Positions 56,501 to 60,540 of a stretch of 64,000 nucleotides of DNA are shown piece by piece. The notes beneath the pieces were generated by a model, which had not been told where the DNA came from, searched no databases, and was given only the letters and a program-made list of their open reading frames with translations. Each line of letters begins with the position of its first letter. Position 1 is the stretch's first letter. Source of the DNA: Bacteroidota bacterium (GTDB taxonomy: Bacteria > Bacteroidota > Bacteroidia > Bacteroidales > JAGONC01); assembly GCA_022711405.1 (NCBI GenBank), contig JAKLFC010000007.1, positions 104,075 through 168,074 of the forward strand, read 5' to 3'. The position numbers and the translations under genes were made by a program.

Positions 56501-57127
56501 TATCAGATGGCAGATCTTTGCGGCAACATCGCTACCTGCACTCAAACCATCACGGTGAATGATGATATTCTGCCTGAGATCGCCTGTCCGGGACCCATCG
56601 AAGCTGATTGTGCTATTGAAGAACAGCCGCCATATGGATCATTCGATGATTTTATAGGCGCAGGGGGAAGTGCTTCAGATAACTGTGGGATTGACGCAGA
56701 ATCCTTTACATGGATCATGGACGAATCAGGCAGCACGGATTGCCCAAAGATCGTCACCCGGACCTATCAGATCGCTGACCTGTGCGGTAATACAGTGACC
56801 TGTACGCAGATCATTGCCATCAACGATGAAATACCTCCTGAGATCCTTTGTCCTCCATCCATGAGCGCCGTCTGCGATATTCTTGAAATTCCTCCCTATC
56901 CAGATTTTAATACCTTTGCTGCTGCCGGGGGAGCAGCTACTGATAACTGCAACATTGACCCCGATACTTTTACGTTGTTCGATGAGGTTTCCGACAACAA
57001 CAGCTGCCCTGAAACGGTGACGCGAACCTATCAGATCGCCGATCTGTGCGGCAACACGTCAACCTGCACACAGATCACTACCGTCCATGACCTGGTACCT
57101 CCTATGATCACCTGCCCCCTCCATTGA
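35588..57127 (+). CDS. Giant secreted HYR/PKD-repeat protein, first part (frame ends at a frameshift)
   Basis: There are about 7,179 codons before a TGA. The start was set at ATG 35588 ('MSRHRNLVLFSVILWMFFF', ending at 'SSGQ'), a signal peptide; ATG 35567 seven codons earlier is possible. After a unique 230-residue N-terminal domain the protein is a chain of Ig-like beta-sandwich modules (HYR and PKD-like) in successive tandem families, listed separately, and two jelly-roll-like domains. There are no membrane segments or enzyme motifs. HYR modules in other Bacteroidota occur in adhesins exported by T9SS; that is inferred here because the C-terminus is not visible. The stop at 57125-57127 falls two codons into a new module and the series continues in another frame, so this is not a true C-terminus. 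Confidence 0.93.
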   Translation: MSRHRNLVLFSVILWMFFFRESSGQPFNSRPITDGSYGSWICSQNSHIQGTNAFFSFNAPDQRIYFPSFPANTSDSLINVGIFQSSLPNKIEVKILPDFLINADETISEILYTIRWDDPTIVITTVDNITPFNVQAISIPILDNGYYYQVFGAVPMSPVGTPIPAGSQRLISSFSYTGSTSACFELIDNEWTVLNNGGPSFEWMGNECTGIIYSPNAPSGCAPCTLTLTCPSDITKANDTGNCGAIVSYTGPVVNPGSCTGVTVTQTAGLPSGSLFPAGTTLNSFLATSNEGATAFCSFIVTITSLPGTPGNITGASAVCQGQNGVPYSISPISNATSYVWSYSGTGATINGSGNSITINFSTTATSGNLTVYGVNNCGVGPESPFRAITVNALPGSAGNISGPTTVCQGQNSVSYNVPTISNATNYVWSYSGTGATIIGNGTVITINFSSTATSGDLTVYGANSCGNGTLSPAYPITVNTLPGTGGTITGTSVVIQGQNGVSYSVPVIPGATSYVWSYSGTGITINGSGASITIDFGLTATSGNLTVYGVNSCGNGVVSPPFYITVNPLIECTITGPDPVCAGSNDNIYSGPGGVVSYTWSITGGNIVGNTDTQTVNVTAGTGADFTLSLTIFDGTATNTCETTVMINTSPSADITPDPASMCVGGSINMNGNPSGGSGSYTTHVWTGTGAMYLSSATIQSPVFSGAPAGTYSLTYTVTDNNGCSGSDNITVTVNPNPSADITPDPASMCVGGSINMNGNPSGGSGSYTTHSWTGTGATYLSNIAIQSPVFSGAPAGTYSLTYTVTDDNGCSGTDNITVSVSANPSASITPDPAAMCVGGNIGLNGNPSGGSGSYTVHLWTGTGATYLSNTAIQSPVFSGAPAGTYSLTYTVTDNNGCSGSDNITVTVNPSPSADITPDPASMCVGGSINMNGNPSGGSGIYTTHTWTGSGATYLSDAAIQSPVFSGAPAGTYSLTYTVTDNNGCSGSDNIMVTVNPSPSAGITPDPAAMCVGGSINMNGNPSGGSGIYTTHTWTGSGATYLSDAAIQSPVFSGAPAGTYSLTYTVTDNNGCSGSDNITVTVNTNPSAGITPDPASMCVGGSINMNGNPAGGSGSYTTHAWTGTGATYLSNTSIQTPVFSGAPAGTYSLTYSVTDNNGCSGSDDIIVTVNPLPTIALGPNPSVCKGTTTADLTYSTITGSPDQYFIDWNNAANTAGFIDVPFTALPASPIVLLIPVSAVPTTYYGILKVRNSSTGCESIVYNIAVTINPVPTINPGSPPSVCQGATSANLPYYSPTGSPNRYSIDYDATAEGQGFIDVIDAVLGASPIVLVVPAGAFPGVYNGSLTVKNAASGCVSSVYPITVTIKPIPELTSSLTPPGICSGTVFNYTPTSSTSGTLFSWVRNTIPEILESGTSGTGDPNETLTNITSSPVTVTYIYTLSASGCTNPNPYNVTVVVSPLPVLTSTTTPPPICSGNIFSYDPQSSLAGTAFQWSRATVPGILPLANSGTGNPGEVLTNTTALPIPVTYVYTLTADGCQNPAPFNVVVTVNPSPVLSSPLNPPAICSGTVFSYIPASNTPGTTFSWSRAAVPGISNPPNSGTGNPDEILYNTTISIVNVPYVYTLTANGCTNTQTVTVGVKPSPTANPIPNQSWCHGVTVPVTQVTGPVAGTSFTWVNSNTAIGLGASGTGNIPSFTATNLTNDPIVAVITITPLANECTGSLSSYTITVSPSPQLTSTLTPSAICSGTEFSYDPTSNVANTTFAWSRAAVPGISNLAATGTGNPHEILNNTTVLPVNVTYIYILTANGCTNPSTYAVVVTVNPVPVLTSSLNPQPICSNTLFSYTPTSGTPGTVFNWNRPVVPGISNPAGSGTGNPNEILINTTGATVSVTYIYTLSANGCTNVQNVIVDVKPTPAVNPVANQEHCNGDIVPETILTGPVAGTTFTWTNNNTSIGLGASGSGNVPSFTAINTGSSPQVAIITVTPSTGNCPGSTSSYTITVNPSATVNPIPSQAYCNGDVAPATVLSGPIPGTTFSWTNNNTAIGLPASGQGDVPSFTALNATISPISATITITPAYGTCPGLVSTYTITVNPTPTVNPVSSQTYCENATVPETVLSGTIPGTTFSWVNNNIGIGLAASGIGNIPSFIATNDGDGPITSVITIIPTTPECSGITASFTITVNPIPELSSPLSIAGICSGETVIYSPTSLVAGTTFSWVRPEITGIEPLTGSGNDGINEVLDNITLDPIVVNYIYTLTANNCSNTQSVTITITQPPLLTINEPDPPTVCSGHPFNFNATSETDGTTFTWTRPFVTGISNPPGAGTGDINETLINITTNEYIPVTYYYTLSSNGCTNSIPEPVTIIVVPAPIVSVNAIPNPVCPGEPFDLQSSSNLGGTLPSQIYSEDFNTGTAGSTNGPNGWTTTLGGGTPSASRWTLRNSPYWNGWENVNSGDGIFYHSNSRQGFGTTTNTSLISPIIPIPAGYNGLTLTFRNYYNDNTTDNGFVEVQNVATGVWVTLLPLNSDRGTPNNFQLETVSLNGYITVPNIRIRFRYVATNDRYWAVDNVVITGTSPLPAMSWSGIPPLPPGFPTTDPNPTGVSQTQTTSYIATYVDTHTNCPGSDTVTVEMASVPEADITADYCTVPGKVVLTAHPSGMSYLWTTGATTQSIQVDEVGQFGVTVTNTYGCSDSYFMQVSNELVVDGSFTNFVPAAPSFVTEYTQNQGYYTGVPSSGLWPEGYYAVNTSAWSNWPNSPQGYHPNFHGRDHTNNTSGPRNFMMINGSTTQIEDPPGSGIWRPRIIWQQTVTVTPNTNYYFSAWGMNLNPANSAILQFEVNGVLVGTIVNLDTVPKPASEAEVSLSNWRRFHGNNYWNSGSATTAVIRIRNLNTLAGGNDFGLDDISFGTLDAFPTQINIEANGGAALCEGDTLYLEANAEGGLPPITFSWTGPNGFSSNQQNPIIPNVAPVNAGEYILSVQDGYGCPPITDTTILTIIQAPMASISASDTVCVNDPEPIVTFTGYNGVVPYTFYYTFNGGQVQSITTTSGNSVNIAVPTNAPGIFTYTLVSVTDLNGCDRPYDDMCTITVGELPVCSITGITQLCPGATGNVFIGPAGLASYSWSITGNGTIIGSTSGSTITVTAGPLCDSTFTLRLTAGTQLGCTSQCSMTVPVQDITLPVWTTAAGSLDRTLPCSDVSGLASAQALAPAASDNCTFPLTPVKSPGEFVAGNCPQAGTYTNSWTATDGCGNSASTTFTQVITIIDDVAPVWTTPPGALHVTLDCSDASGLATAQAMLPAASDNCDATILAVKTSGPFVQGSCQYSGTYTNTFIAADDCGNAGAVYTQVITITDNAAPVITCPNSIAIDCDESTLPSNTGTAVATDNCDPTPAIGYADVTIPGLCPQSYTIQRTWTATDACSNAINCIQLITVQDFLPPVLEGVPDDVTVSCEAIPTEAQVTATDNCDPSVPVSFNEINNVVDGCGTIIRTWSATDDCSNPVSDSQTLTVFDNTPPLLIGVPADMIVSCDNIPDVPGVTATDNCDPTVNVTFEEAGNSVVDGCGEIVRTWSATDHCGNSVSDTQTITVEDTDPPYWITAPNSLNLTVQCSDAAGLAIAQTLEPVASDNCDPTVIPVKNPGPFVPGGCPQAGTYTNTWTASDNCGNTGNVYTQVITVVDNTGPVWDQSPGFLNRSLACADISGVNAALALAPTATDNCGTALVNPVSDVTIPGICSGSYVRTRKWSTTDNCGNTNTVLYTQTITVTDNTAPVWDQVAGGLDASVACDDSNALNAALSLSPSGTDECGSGVIVNLSSDDMTPGNCPGSYTIVRTWTASDGCGNVNAVAFAQTITVTDTTQPVFYDVPINITISCEDPLPGDPGTLLAFDNCSDDVTADIVFNQSSLNPDPNCPNGGTISNTWTVDDGCGNIAIATQVITITDDIYPQISFCPESDTVQAEPGELYADVSLLPPVYSDNCTSVVNMNISWTMTAPTSGSGSGIIPVPFQFNIGTTQIIYYIADECGNSETCTFFITVLPNDPPDIICPPDIPDWPTDTDVCTALIDPGFPTVLEGEEPIDYYWSMSGATSGSGTGTISPNPYLFNAGTTTIRWIAVNTSGADTCYQTVAVVDMQAPVVTIPDGDSLVECVFSAVPPVVPNATDNCDGIIAGVPESITDVPNPLTCEGTRTYTYSFTDLAGNTASWSYTYIIDYQDFIIPANSDPEVITCASDLYTPTPPAVTDNCGELITPTGPVISPTPPCEGNVTYQWNYTDCAGNSHTWTFTFTIEYLDFTMPEDPDPEVIACASDLYTPTQPAVTDNCSNPITPTGPIISPSPPCEGNVTYQWNYADCAGNSHTWTYTFTIEYLDFTVPEDPDPEVIACASDLYTPTPPAVNDNCDNPVTPTGPIISPTPPCEGNVTYQWNYTDCAGNSHTWTFTFTIEYEDFIMPADPDPEVIACASDLYTPIPPAVTDNCGELITPTGPVISPTPPCEGNVTYQFNYADCAGNSHTWTYTFTIEYQDFTMPEDPDPEVIACASDLYTPTPPAVTDNCGNSITPTGPVISPTPPCEGNVTYQFNYTDCAGNSHTWTFTFTIEYQDFTMPEDPDPEVIACASDLYTPIPPAVTDNCGNPITPTGPVISPTPPCEGDVTYQWNYADCAGNSHTWTFTFTIEYEDFIMPADPDPEVIACASDLYTPEPPAVTDNCGELITPTGPVISPTPPCEGNVTYQWNYADCAGNSHTWTYTFTIEYLDFTMPADPSPEVIACASDLYTPTPPAVTDNCDNPITPTGPVISPTPPCEGDVTYQWNYTDCAGNSHTWTFTFTIEYEDFIMPADPDPEVIACASDLYTPTPPAVTDNCGNPITPTGPVISPTPPCEGNVTYQWNYTDCAGDSHTWTFTFTIEYEDFIMPEDPDPEVIACASDLYTPTPPAVNDNCGNPITPTGPVISPTPPCEGNVTYQWNYADCAGNSHTWTYTFTIEYQDFTMPDDPDPEVIACTSDLYTPTPPAVTDNCGNLITPTGPVISPSPPCEGNVTYQWNYTDCVGNSHTWTYTFTIEYQDFTIPADPNPEVIACASDLYTPTPPAVTDNCDNPITPTGPVISPTPPCEGNVTYQFNYTDCAGNSHTWTYTFTIEYQDFTMPEDPDPEVIACASDLYTPTPPAVSDNCDNPITPTGPVISPTPPCEGDVTYQWDYTDCAGNSHTWTYTFTIEYLDFTMPADPDPEVIACASDLYTPTPPAVNDNCGELITPTGPVISPTPPCEGNVTYQWNYTDCAGNSHTWTYTFTIEYQDFTMPEDPDPEVIVCASDLYTPAPPAVTDNCGNPITPTGPIISPSPPCEGNVTYQWNYADCAGNSHTWTYTFTIEYQDFTMPADPTPEVIACASDLYTPTPPAVNDNCGNPITPTGPVISPTPPCEGNVTYQWNYTDCAGNSHTWTFTFTIEYEDFIMPADPDPEVIACASDLYTPTPPAVTDNCGNLITPTGPVISPTPPCEGNVTYQFNFTDCAGNSHTWTFTFTIEYQDFTMPEDPDPEVIACASDLYTPTPPAVTDNCGNSITPTGPVISPTPPCEGNVTYQWSYTDCAGNSHTWTYTFTIEYQDFTMPEDPDPEVIACASDLYTPTPPAVTDNCDNPITPTGPVISPTPPCEGNVTYQWNYADCAGNSHTWTYTFTIEYQDFTMPDDPDPEVIACASDLYTPTPPAITDNCGELITPTGPVISSTPPCEGNVTYQWNYTDCAGNSNTWTYTFTIEYQDFTIPADPNPEVIACASDLYTPAPPAVTDNCGELITPTGPVISPTPPCEGNVTYQWNYTDCAGNSHTWTYTFTIEYQDFTMPEDPDPEVIACASDLYTPTPPAVSDNCGNPITPTGPIISPSPPCEGNVTYQWNYTDCAGNSHTWTYTFTIEYQDFTIPADPNPEVIACASDLYTPTPPAVTDNCDNPITPTGPVISPTPPCEGNVTYQFNFTDCAGNSHTWTYTFTIEYLDFTMPEDPDPEVIACASDLYTPTPPAVTDNCGNLITPTGPVISPTPPCEGNVTYQFNYTDCAGNSHTWTYTFTIEYQDFTMPADPSPEVIACASDLYTPTPPAVTDNCDNPITPTGPAISPTPPCEGNVTYQWNYADCAGNSHTWTYTFTIEYLDFTMPEDPAPEVIACASDLYTPAPPAVTDNCGELITPTGPVISSTPPCEGDVTYQWNYTDCAGNSHTWTYTFTIEYLDFTMPADPAPEVIACASDLYTPAPPAVTDNCGELITPTGPVISPTPPCEGDVTYQWNYTDCAGNSHTWTYTFTIEYMDFNMPDDPDPEVIACASDLYTPTPPAVTDNCGELITPTGPVISPTPPCEGNVTYQWNYTDCAGNSHTWTYTFTIEYQDFTMPEDPDPEVIACASDLYTPTPPSINDNCGNLITPTGPVISPTPPCEGNVTYQFNYTDCAGNSHTWTYTFTIEYQDFTIPEDPDPEVIACASDLYTPTPPAVTDNCGNSITPTGPVISPTPPCEGNVAYQWNYADCAGNSHTWTYTFTIEYQDFTMPEDPDPEVIACASDLYTPTSPAVTDNCDNPITPTGPVISPTPPCEGDVTYQWNYTDCAGNSHTWTYTFTIEYEDFTMPEDPDPEVIACASDLYTPAPPAVTDNCGELITPTGPVISPTPPCEGNVTYQWNYTDCAGNSHTWTYTFTIEYEDFTMPEDPDPEVIACTSDLYTPTPPAVTDNCGELITPTGPVISPTPPCEGNVTYQWNYTDCAGNSHTWTFTFTIEYEDFIMPADPAPEVIACPSELYTPTPPAVTDNCDNPITPTGPVISPTPACEGNITYQWNYTDCAGNSHTWTFTFTIEYEDFTITAPPGTDTVECLAEITLPSPPTVVDNCGNTITPTGPVITSTPDPITCDGTVEFRWTYTDCEGNNHDWTFTYTIIDTTPPDITCPGPLTAVCDISEQPPYVDYAAFLAAGGTVADNCAIDESSFELAGQTETPGNCPRIYTRTYQMADLCGNIATCTQTITVNDDILPEIACPGPIEADCAIEEQPPYGSFDDFIGAGGSASDNCGIDAESFTWIMDESGSTDCPKIVTRTYQIADLCGNTVTCTQIIAINDEIPPEILCPPSMSAVCDILEIPPYPDFNTFAAAGGAATDNCNIDPDTFTLFDEVSDNNSCPETVTRTYQIADLCGNTSTCTQITTVHDLVPPMITCPLH
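36512..37303 (+). repeat. Three tandem 264-bp PKD-like modules
   Basis: Units start at 36512, 36776 and 37040 with exactly 264 bp spacing (88 residues). Each has 'VCQGQN..SY' (or 'VIQGQNGVSY'), 'YVWSYSGTG' and 'ITINFS.TATSG.LTVYG'. The third has isoleucine in place of the first cysteine. Confidence 0.88.
37541..39106 (+). repeat. Six tandem 261-bp modules
   Basis: Units start at 37541, 37802, 38063, 38324, 38585 and 38846, all exactly 261 bp (87 residues). The consensus runs 'PSADITPDPASMCVGGSINM', 'NGNPSGGSGSYTTHTWTG', 'IQSPVFSGAPAGTYSLTYTV' and 'TDNNGCSGSDNITVTVNP'. There are two cysteines per unit and no lysine or arginine in any of the six. Units 4 and 5 are almost identical in DNA as well. 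Confidence 0.93.
39107..39694 (+). repeat. Two tandem 294-bp modules
   Basis: Units start at 39107 and 39401 (98 residues each). They share 'PTI..G..PSVC.G.T.A.L', 'SPIVL..P...P..Y.G.L.V' and 'ITVTI'. The type is distinct from the neighbouring modules. Confidence 0.8.
39695..42693 (+). repeat. Eleven PKD-like modules of two interleaved types
   Basis: One type carries 'LTS.L.PP.ICSGT.F.Y.PTS' with 'SW.R..VPGI'; the other carries 'NP..NQ..C.G..VP.T', 'GTTF.W.NNN..IGL.ASG.G'. Reading order is a a a b a a b b b a a. Modules are about 88-95 residues. The last two (from about 42150) are much more AT-rich than the first nine. Confidence 0.82.
42694..44310 (+). other. AT-rich segment with two jelly-roll-like domains
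   Basis: The first domain (about 42790-43310: 'IYSEDFNTGTAGSTNGPNGW', 'YYNDNTTDNGFVEVQNV', 'DRYWAVDNVVITGT') looks like the adhesin or MAM-like sandwich found in Bacteroidota surface proteins. A GC-richer PKD module lies between (43310-43690). The second (about 43690-44310: 'ELVVDGSFTNF', 'WQQTVTVTPNTNYYFSAWGM', 'GGNDFGLDDISFG') resembles carbohydrate-binding jelly rolls. Hand count gives 28% GC in 43201-43260 against about 60% in the tandem repeats. Confidence 0.7.
44311..48235 (+). repeat. PKD-like then HYR modules, diverged
   Basis: Three PKD-like modules (44311-45110) are followed by about eleven HYR-type modules. Common phrases are 'PVWTT..G.L..TL.CSD.SGL', 'A.LAPAASDNC', 'CPQAGTYTNTWTASDNCGN' and 'QVITI.D...P'. 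Sequence drift is greater than in the blocks further right. The last module (48000-48235) is the diverged ancestor-like form of the 231-bp unit. Confidence 0.82.
48236..56071 (+). repeat. 34 tandem 231-bp HYR-type modules
   Basis: The unit is exactly 231 bp (77 residues), with starts at 48236 + 231n for n = 0 to 33 (the last at 55859). The consensus runs 'PEVIACASDLYTPTPPAV', 'TDNCGNPITPTGPVISPTP', 'PCEGNVTYQWNYTDCAGNSH' and 'TWTYTFTIEYQDFTMPEDPD'. There are four cysteines per unit, about ten acidic residues, and no lysine or arginine in any unit. Variation is confined to a few sites (GEL/GNP/DNP/GNL/GNS after NC; QW/QF; TD/AD; EY-Q/E/L; P-E/A/D-DP) whose alleles are reshuffled between units. 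A diverged module follows at 56072-56310. Confidence 0.96.
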
Positions 57128-60100
57128 CGGCTGTATGCACTATCGGAGAACAGACTCCTTACGAAACGTATGACGAATTTACCGCTGCAGGTGGATCGGC
57201 CATGGATAACTGCAGTATCAATGAAGATTCATTTGAATGGGTAAATGATATTACCGATGGCCAAAATTGTCCGGAAACCGTTACCCGCACCTACCTGATC
57301 GAGGACCTGTGCGGCAATATCGCAACCTGTTCGCAGACCATCACCATCAACGACGAGGTTCCGCCCTCGATTGACTGCCCCCCTGCTCTCACCGCTGAAT
57401 GCAATATCACTGAACAGCCGCCCTACGTTAGTTTTAGTGAGTTCATCGCTGCAGGAGGCGTTGCCGCAGATAATTGCTCAATTGACGAAGATTCCTTCCT
57501 GATGACGGGTCAGACCGAAGCACCGGGTGAGTGTCCAAAGATCTATACACGAACTTACCAGATTGCTGACCTCTGTGGTAATATCACTACTTGCACACAG
57601 ATCATTACTGTGAACGATCAAATACCACCCGTGCTGGATTGTCCGGCGGATCTGACAGCCAGTTGCACTATCTCTGAACAACCACCATACAGTACCTTTA
57701 GCGAGTTCACAGCTGCCGGCGGGACCACTTCTGATAATTGCGGCATCGCTGTTGCCACGTTTTCTCTCACCGGCGAGGTCACCGACGGGAATGTGTGTCC
57801 TGAAACTGTAACACGCATCTACCAGATCGAAGACTTATGCGGCAATCTGGCGACCTGTACACAGCACATCATCATCCATGACCTCATACCGCCAGCCATT
57901 GTTTGTCCCGGATCGCTGAGTGCAGTATGCGACATCTCCGAAAAGCCGGCCTATACTGATTATCCTGCTTTTATCGCGGCAGGAGGTACCGCCACCGATA
58001 ACTGTGACATTGATCCTGATTCCTTTACGTTGCTCGACGAAGTTTCCGATGACAATACCTGCCCCGAAACCGTGACGCGTACTTACCAGATCGCCGATCT
58101 CTGCGGTAATGTAGCCACATGCACGCAAGCGATCATCATCCATGACCTGGTACCACCCGTGATGGCCTGCCCTGCCCCAGTGACGGCTGTCTGCGACATT
58201 TCCGAACAACCTCCGTACACCTTCAGTCAGTTCACTATCGCTGGTGGTACTGCTTCGGATAACTGTGGAATTGACGAAGATTCCTTTACCTGGTTAAATG
58301 ATGTCTCCGACGGACAAAGCTGCCCGGAGGTGATCCAACGCACGTACCAGGTCGCTGATCTGTGCGGCAACGTAACATCCTGCACACAGACCATAACCAT
58401 TGACGATGAGATTCCACCCGCACTCTCATGTCCCGGCCCATTGACCATCGAATGCGAGATCGCTGATCTTCCACCCTACCCCGGCTTTACTGCTTTTATC
58501 GCTGACGGTGGTATGGCCTCGGATAACTGTGGTATTGATGAAGATACTTTCTATCTGGTCAGCCAGGAAGAAGCACCTGGCGACTGTCCGAAGATCTATA
58601 CCCGTACCTACGGGATCGCCGACCTGTGTGGAAACATCACTACCTGTACGCAAACCATCACCGTCAATGACCTGATCCCCCCAGCGATAACCTGTCCCGG
58701 GCCCATAGAAGCCGATTGTGATATCCAGGAGCAGCAACCCTATGACTCGTTTGCCGCATTTGTCAACGCAGGAGGTTCAGCTTCAGATAATTGTGCTATT
58801 AATGAAGATTCCTTCACGTGGGTAAATGATGTGTCAGGCAGTACCGACTGCCCAAAGATCATGACGCGGACCTACCGGATCGCAGATATGTGCGGGAATA
58901 CAGCCACCTGTACCCAGATCGTCACCATTGATGATAAAATACCTCCTGCGCTTGCCTGTCCGCCACCGGTGAATGCTGTATGCACCATCAATGAAGTACC
59001 TCCCTATGAAGATTTTGATGCATTCCTGGCTGCCGGAGGGACAGCCAGCGATAATTGCAACATTGAACCGGATTCCTTTACATTTCTGGATGAGTATTCG
59101 GATAATAACAGTTGTCCTGAAACCTTTACCCGGATCTACCAGATCGAAGATCTCTGCGGAAACGCTGCAACCTGTACACACACCGTCCTCATCCACGACC
59201 TGTTGTCTCCGGTGATCACCAGCCCCAATCCCCTGACTGCAGTATGTACGATATCAGAGATACTTCCCTACAGCACCTATGCTGAGTTTACCTCTGCCGG
59301 CGGCAATGCTTCCGATAACTGCGACCTGGATATATCCTCATTTTCGTGGATCAATGACATCTCTGATGGGCAAAATTGCCCTGAAATGATCACACGTATC
59401 TATCAGATCGCTGATCTGTGCGGAAACACAGCTACATGCACTCAAAGCATCACCATTTATGATGATATCGCACCGGTATTGTCATGCCCCGGACCTTTAA
59501 CCATAGAATGCGATATTAATGATCAACCGCCATATGCTGACTTCGCAGCGTTTGTTGCAGAAGGAGGAAGTGCATCGGATAATTGTGATATCGAAGAGAC
59601 TTCACTTACCATGATCAGTCAAACGGTAGAGCCAGGCGATTGTCCAAAAGTCTTCACACGGACATACCAGATCGCAGACCTGTGCGGGAATACAGCTACC
59701 TGCACGCAGTCCATCACCGTCAATGATATCACACCTCCTGAAATAAGTTGTCCCGGGCCGATAGAGGCTGATTGCAATATCCAGGAGCAGACGCCCTACC
59801 AGACGTTTGATGAGTTTGTCAATGCAGGGGGGACAGCTATGGATAACTGCGAAATCGATGAAGGTTCATTTGCCTGGATTACAGATGAATCCAGCAGTAC
59901 CGATTGCCCGAAGGTCATCACCCGCACCTACGGGATCACAGACCTCTGCGGAAATACAGCCACCTGTACCCAGGTCATTACCATTGACGATGAAATACCC
60001 CCGGTCATAAACTGCCCCCCTGCGCTGAGCGCCACCTGTGACATTTCAGAGATCCCGCCCTATTCCGACTTCGGTGCTTTCTCTGTTTCAGGCGGGACGG

Positions 60101-60540
60101 CCACGGATAATTGCGCTATTGATCCAGGTTCATTCGCCCTGCTGAGTGAAGTCTCTGATAATAATGAATGTCCCGAAACCGTGACGAGGACATACCAGAT
60201 CATGGACCTCTGCGGCAATCCGTCCTCCTGCACCCAGCTTATCATCATCCACGATCAGGCAGATCCTGTGCTGAGCTGTCCTGATCTGACCGTAGATTGT
60301 GCAGAGAATCTGCCCCCTGCCTATTCATCCCTGGAGGATTTTATTGGAGCAGGTGGCTCAGCAAATGATTATTGCGGAATTGATCCTGCGACCTTTATTT
60401 TAATCACTGAGGTAATTGCACCTCCGGGGCCTCCCTCACCCTACCAGGTCTTAAGAACGTACGGTATCTCTGATCTGTGCGGTAATACCGATACATGCCT
60501 TCAGGTCATTGATGTCCCGGCGTACCCCTGGGCAAATGCA
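56321..60540 (+). repeat. 16 HYR modules of 264 bp in a four-module super-repeat
   Basis: The module-start cysteine codons lie at 56321, 56585, 56849, 57113, 57376, 57640, 57904, 58168, 58429, 58693, 58957, 59221, 59485, 59749, 60013 and 60277. Spacing is 264 bp except 263 at 57113-57376 (the frameshift) and 261 at 58168-58429. Each module has six cysteines as a rule and 'TRTYQIADLCGN.ATCTQ'. By the residues before the fourth cysteine (DGQ-CPE, PGD-CPK, STD-CPK, DNN-CPE) the order is B C D | A B x D | A B C D | A B C D | end. Confidence 0.93.
57115..57119 (+). other. Frameshift site in the giant gene (run of five C)
   Basis: The codons read TGC CCC CTC CAT TGA. With a sixth C they read TGC CCC CCT CCA TTG ACG (CPPPLTAV), which matches the start of the sister modules ('CPPALTAEC', 'CPGPLTAVC'). 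The homologous sites near 57376 and 60013 have six C. Confidence 0.93.
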
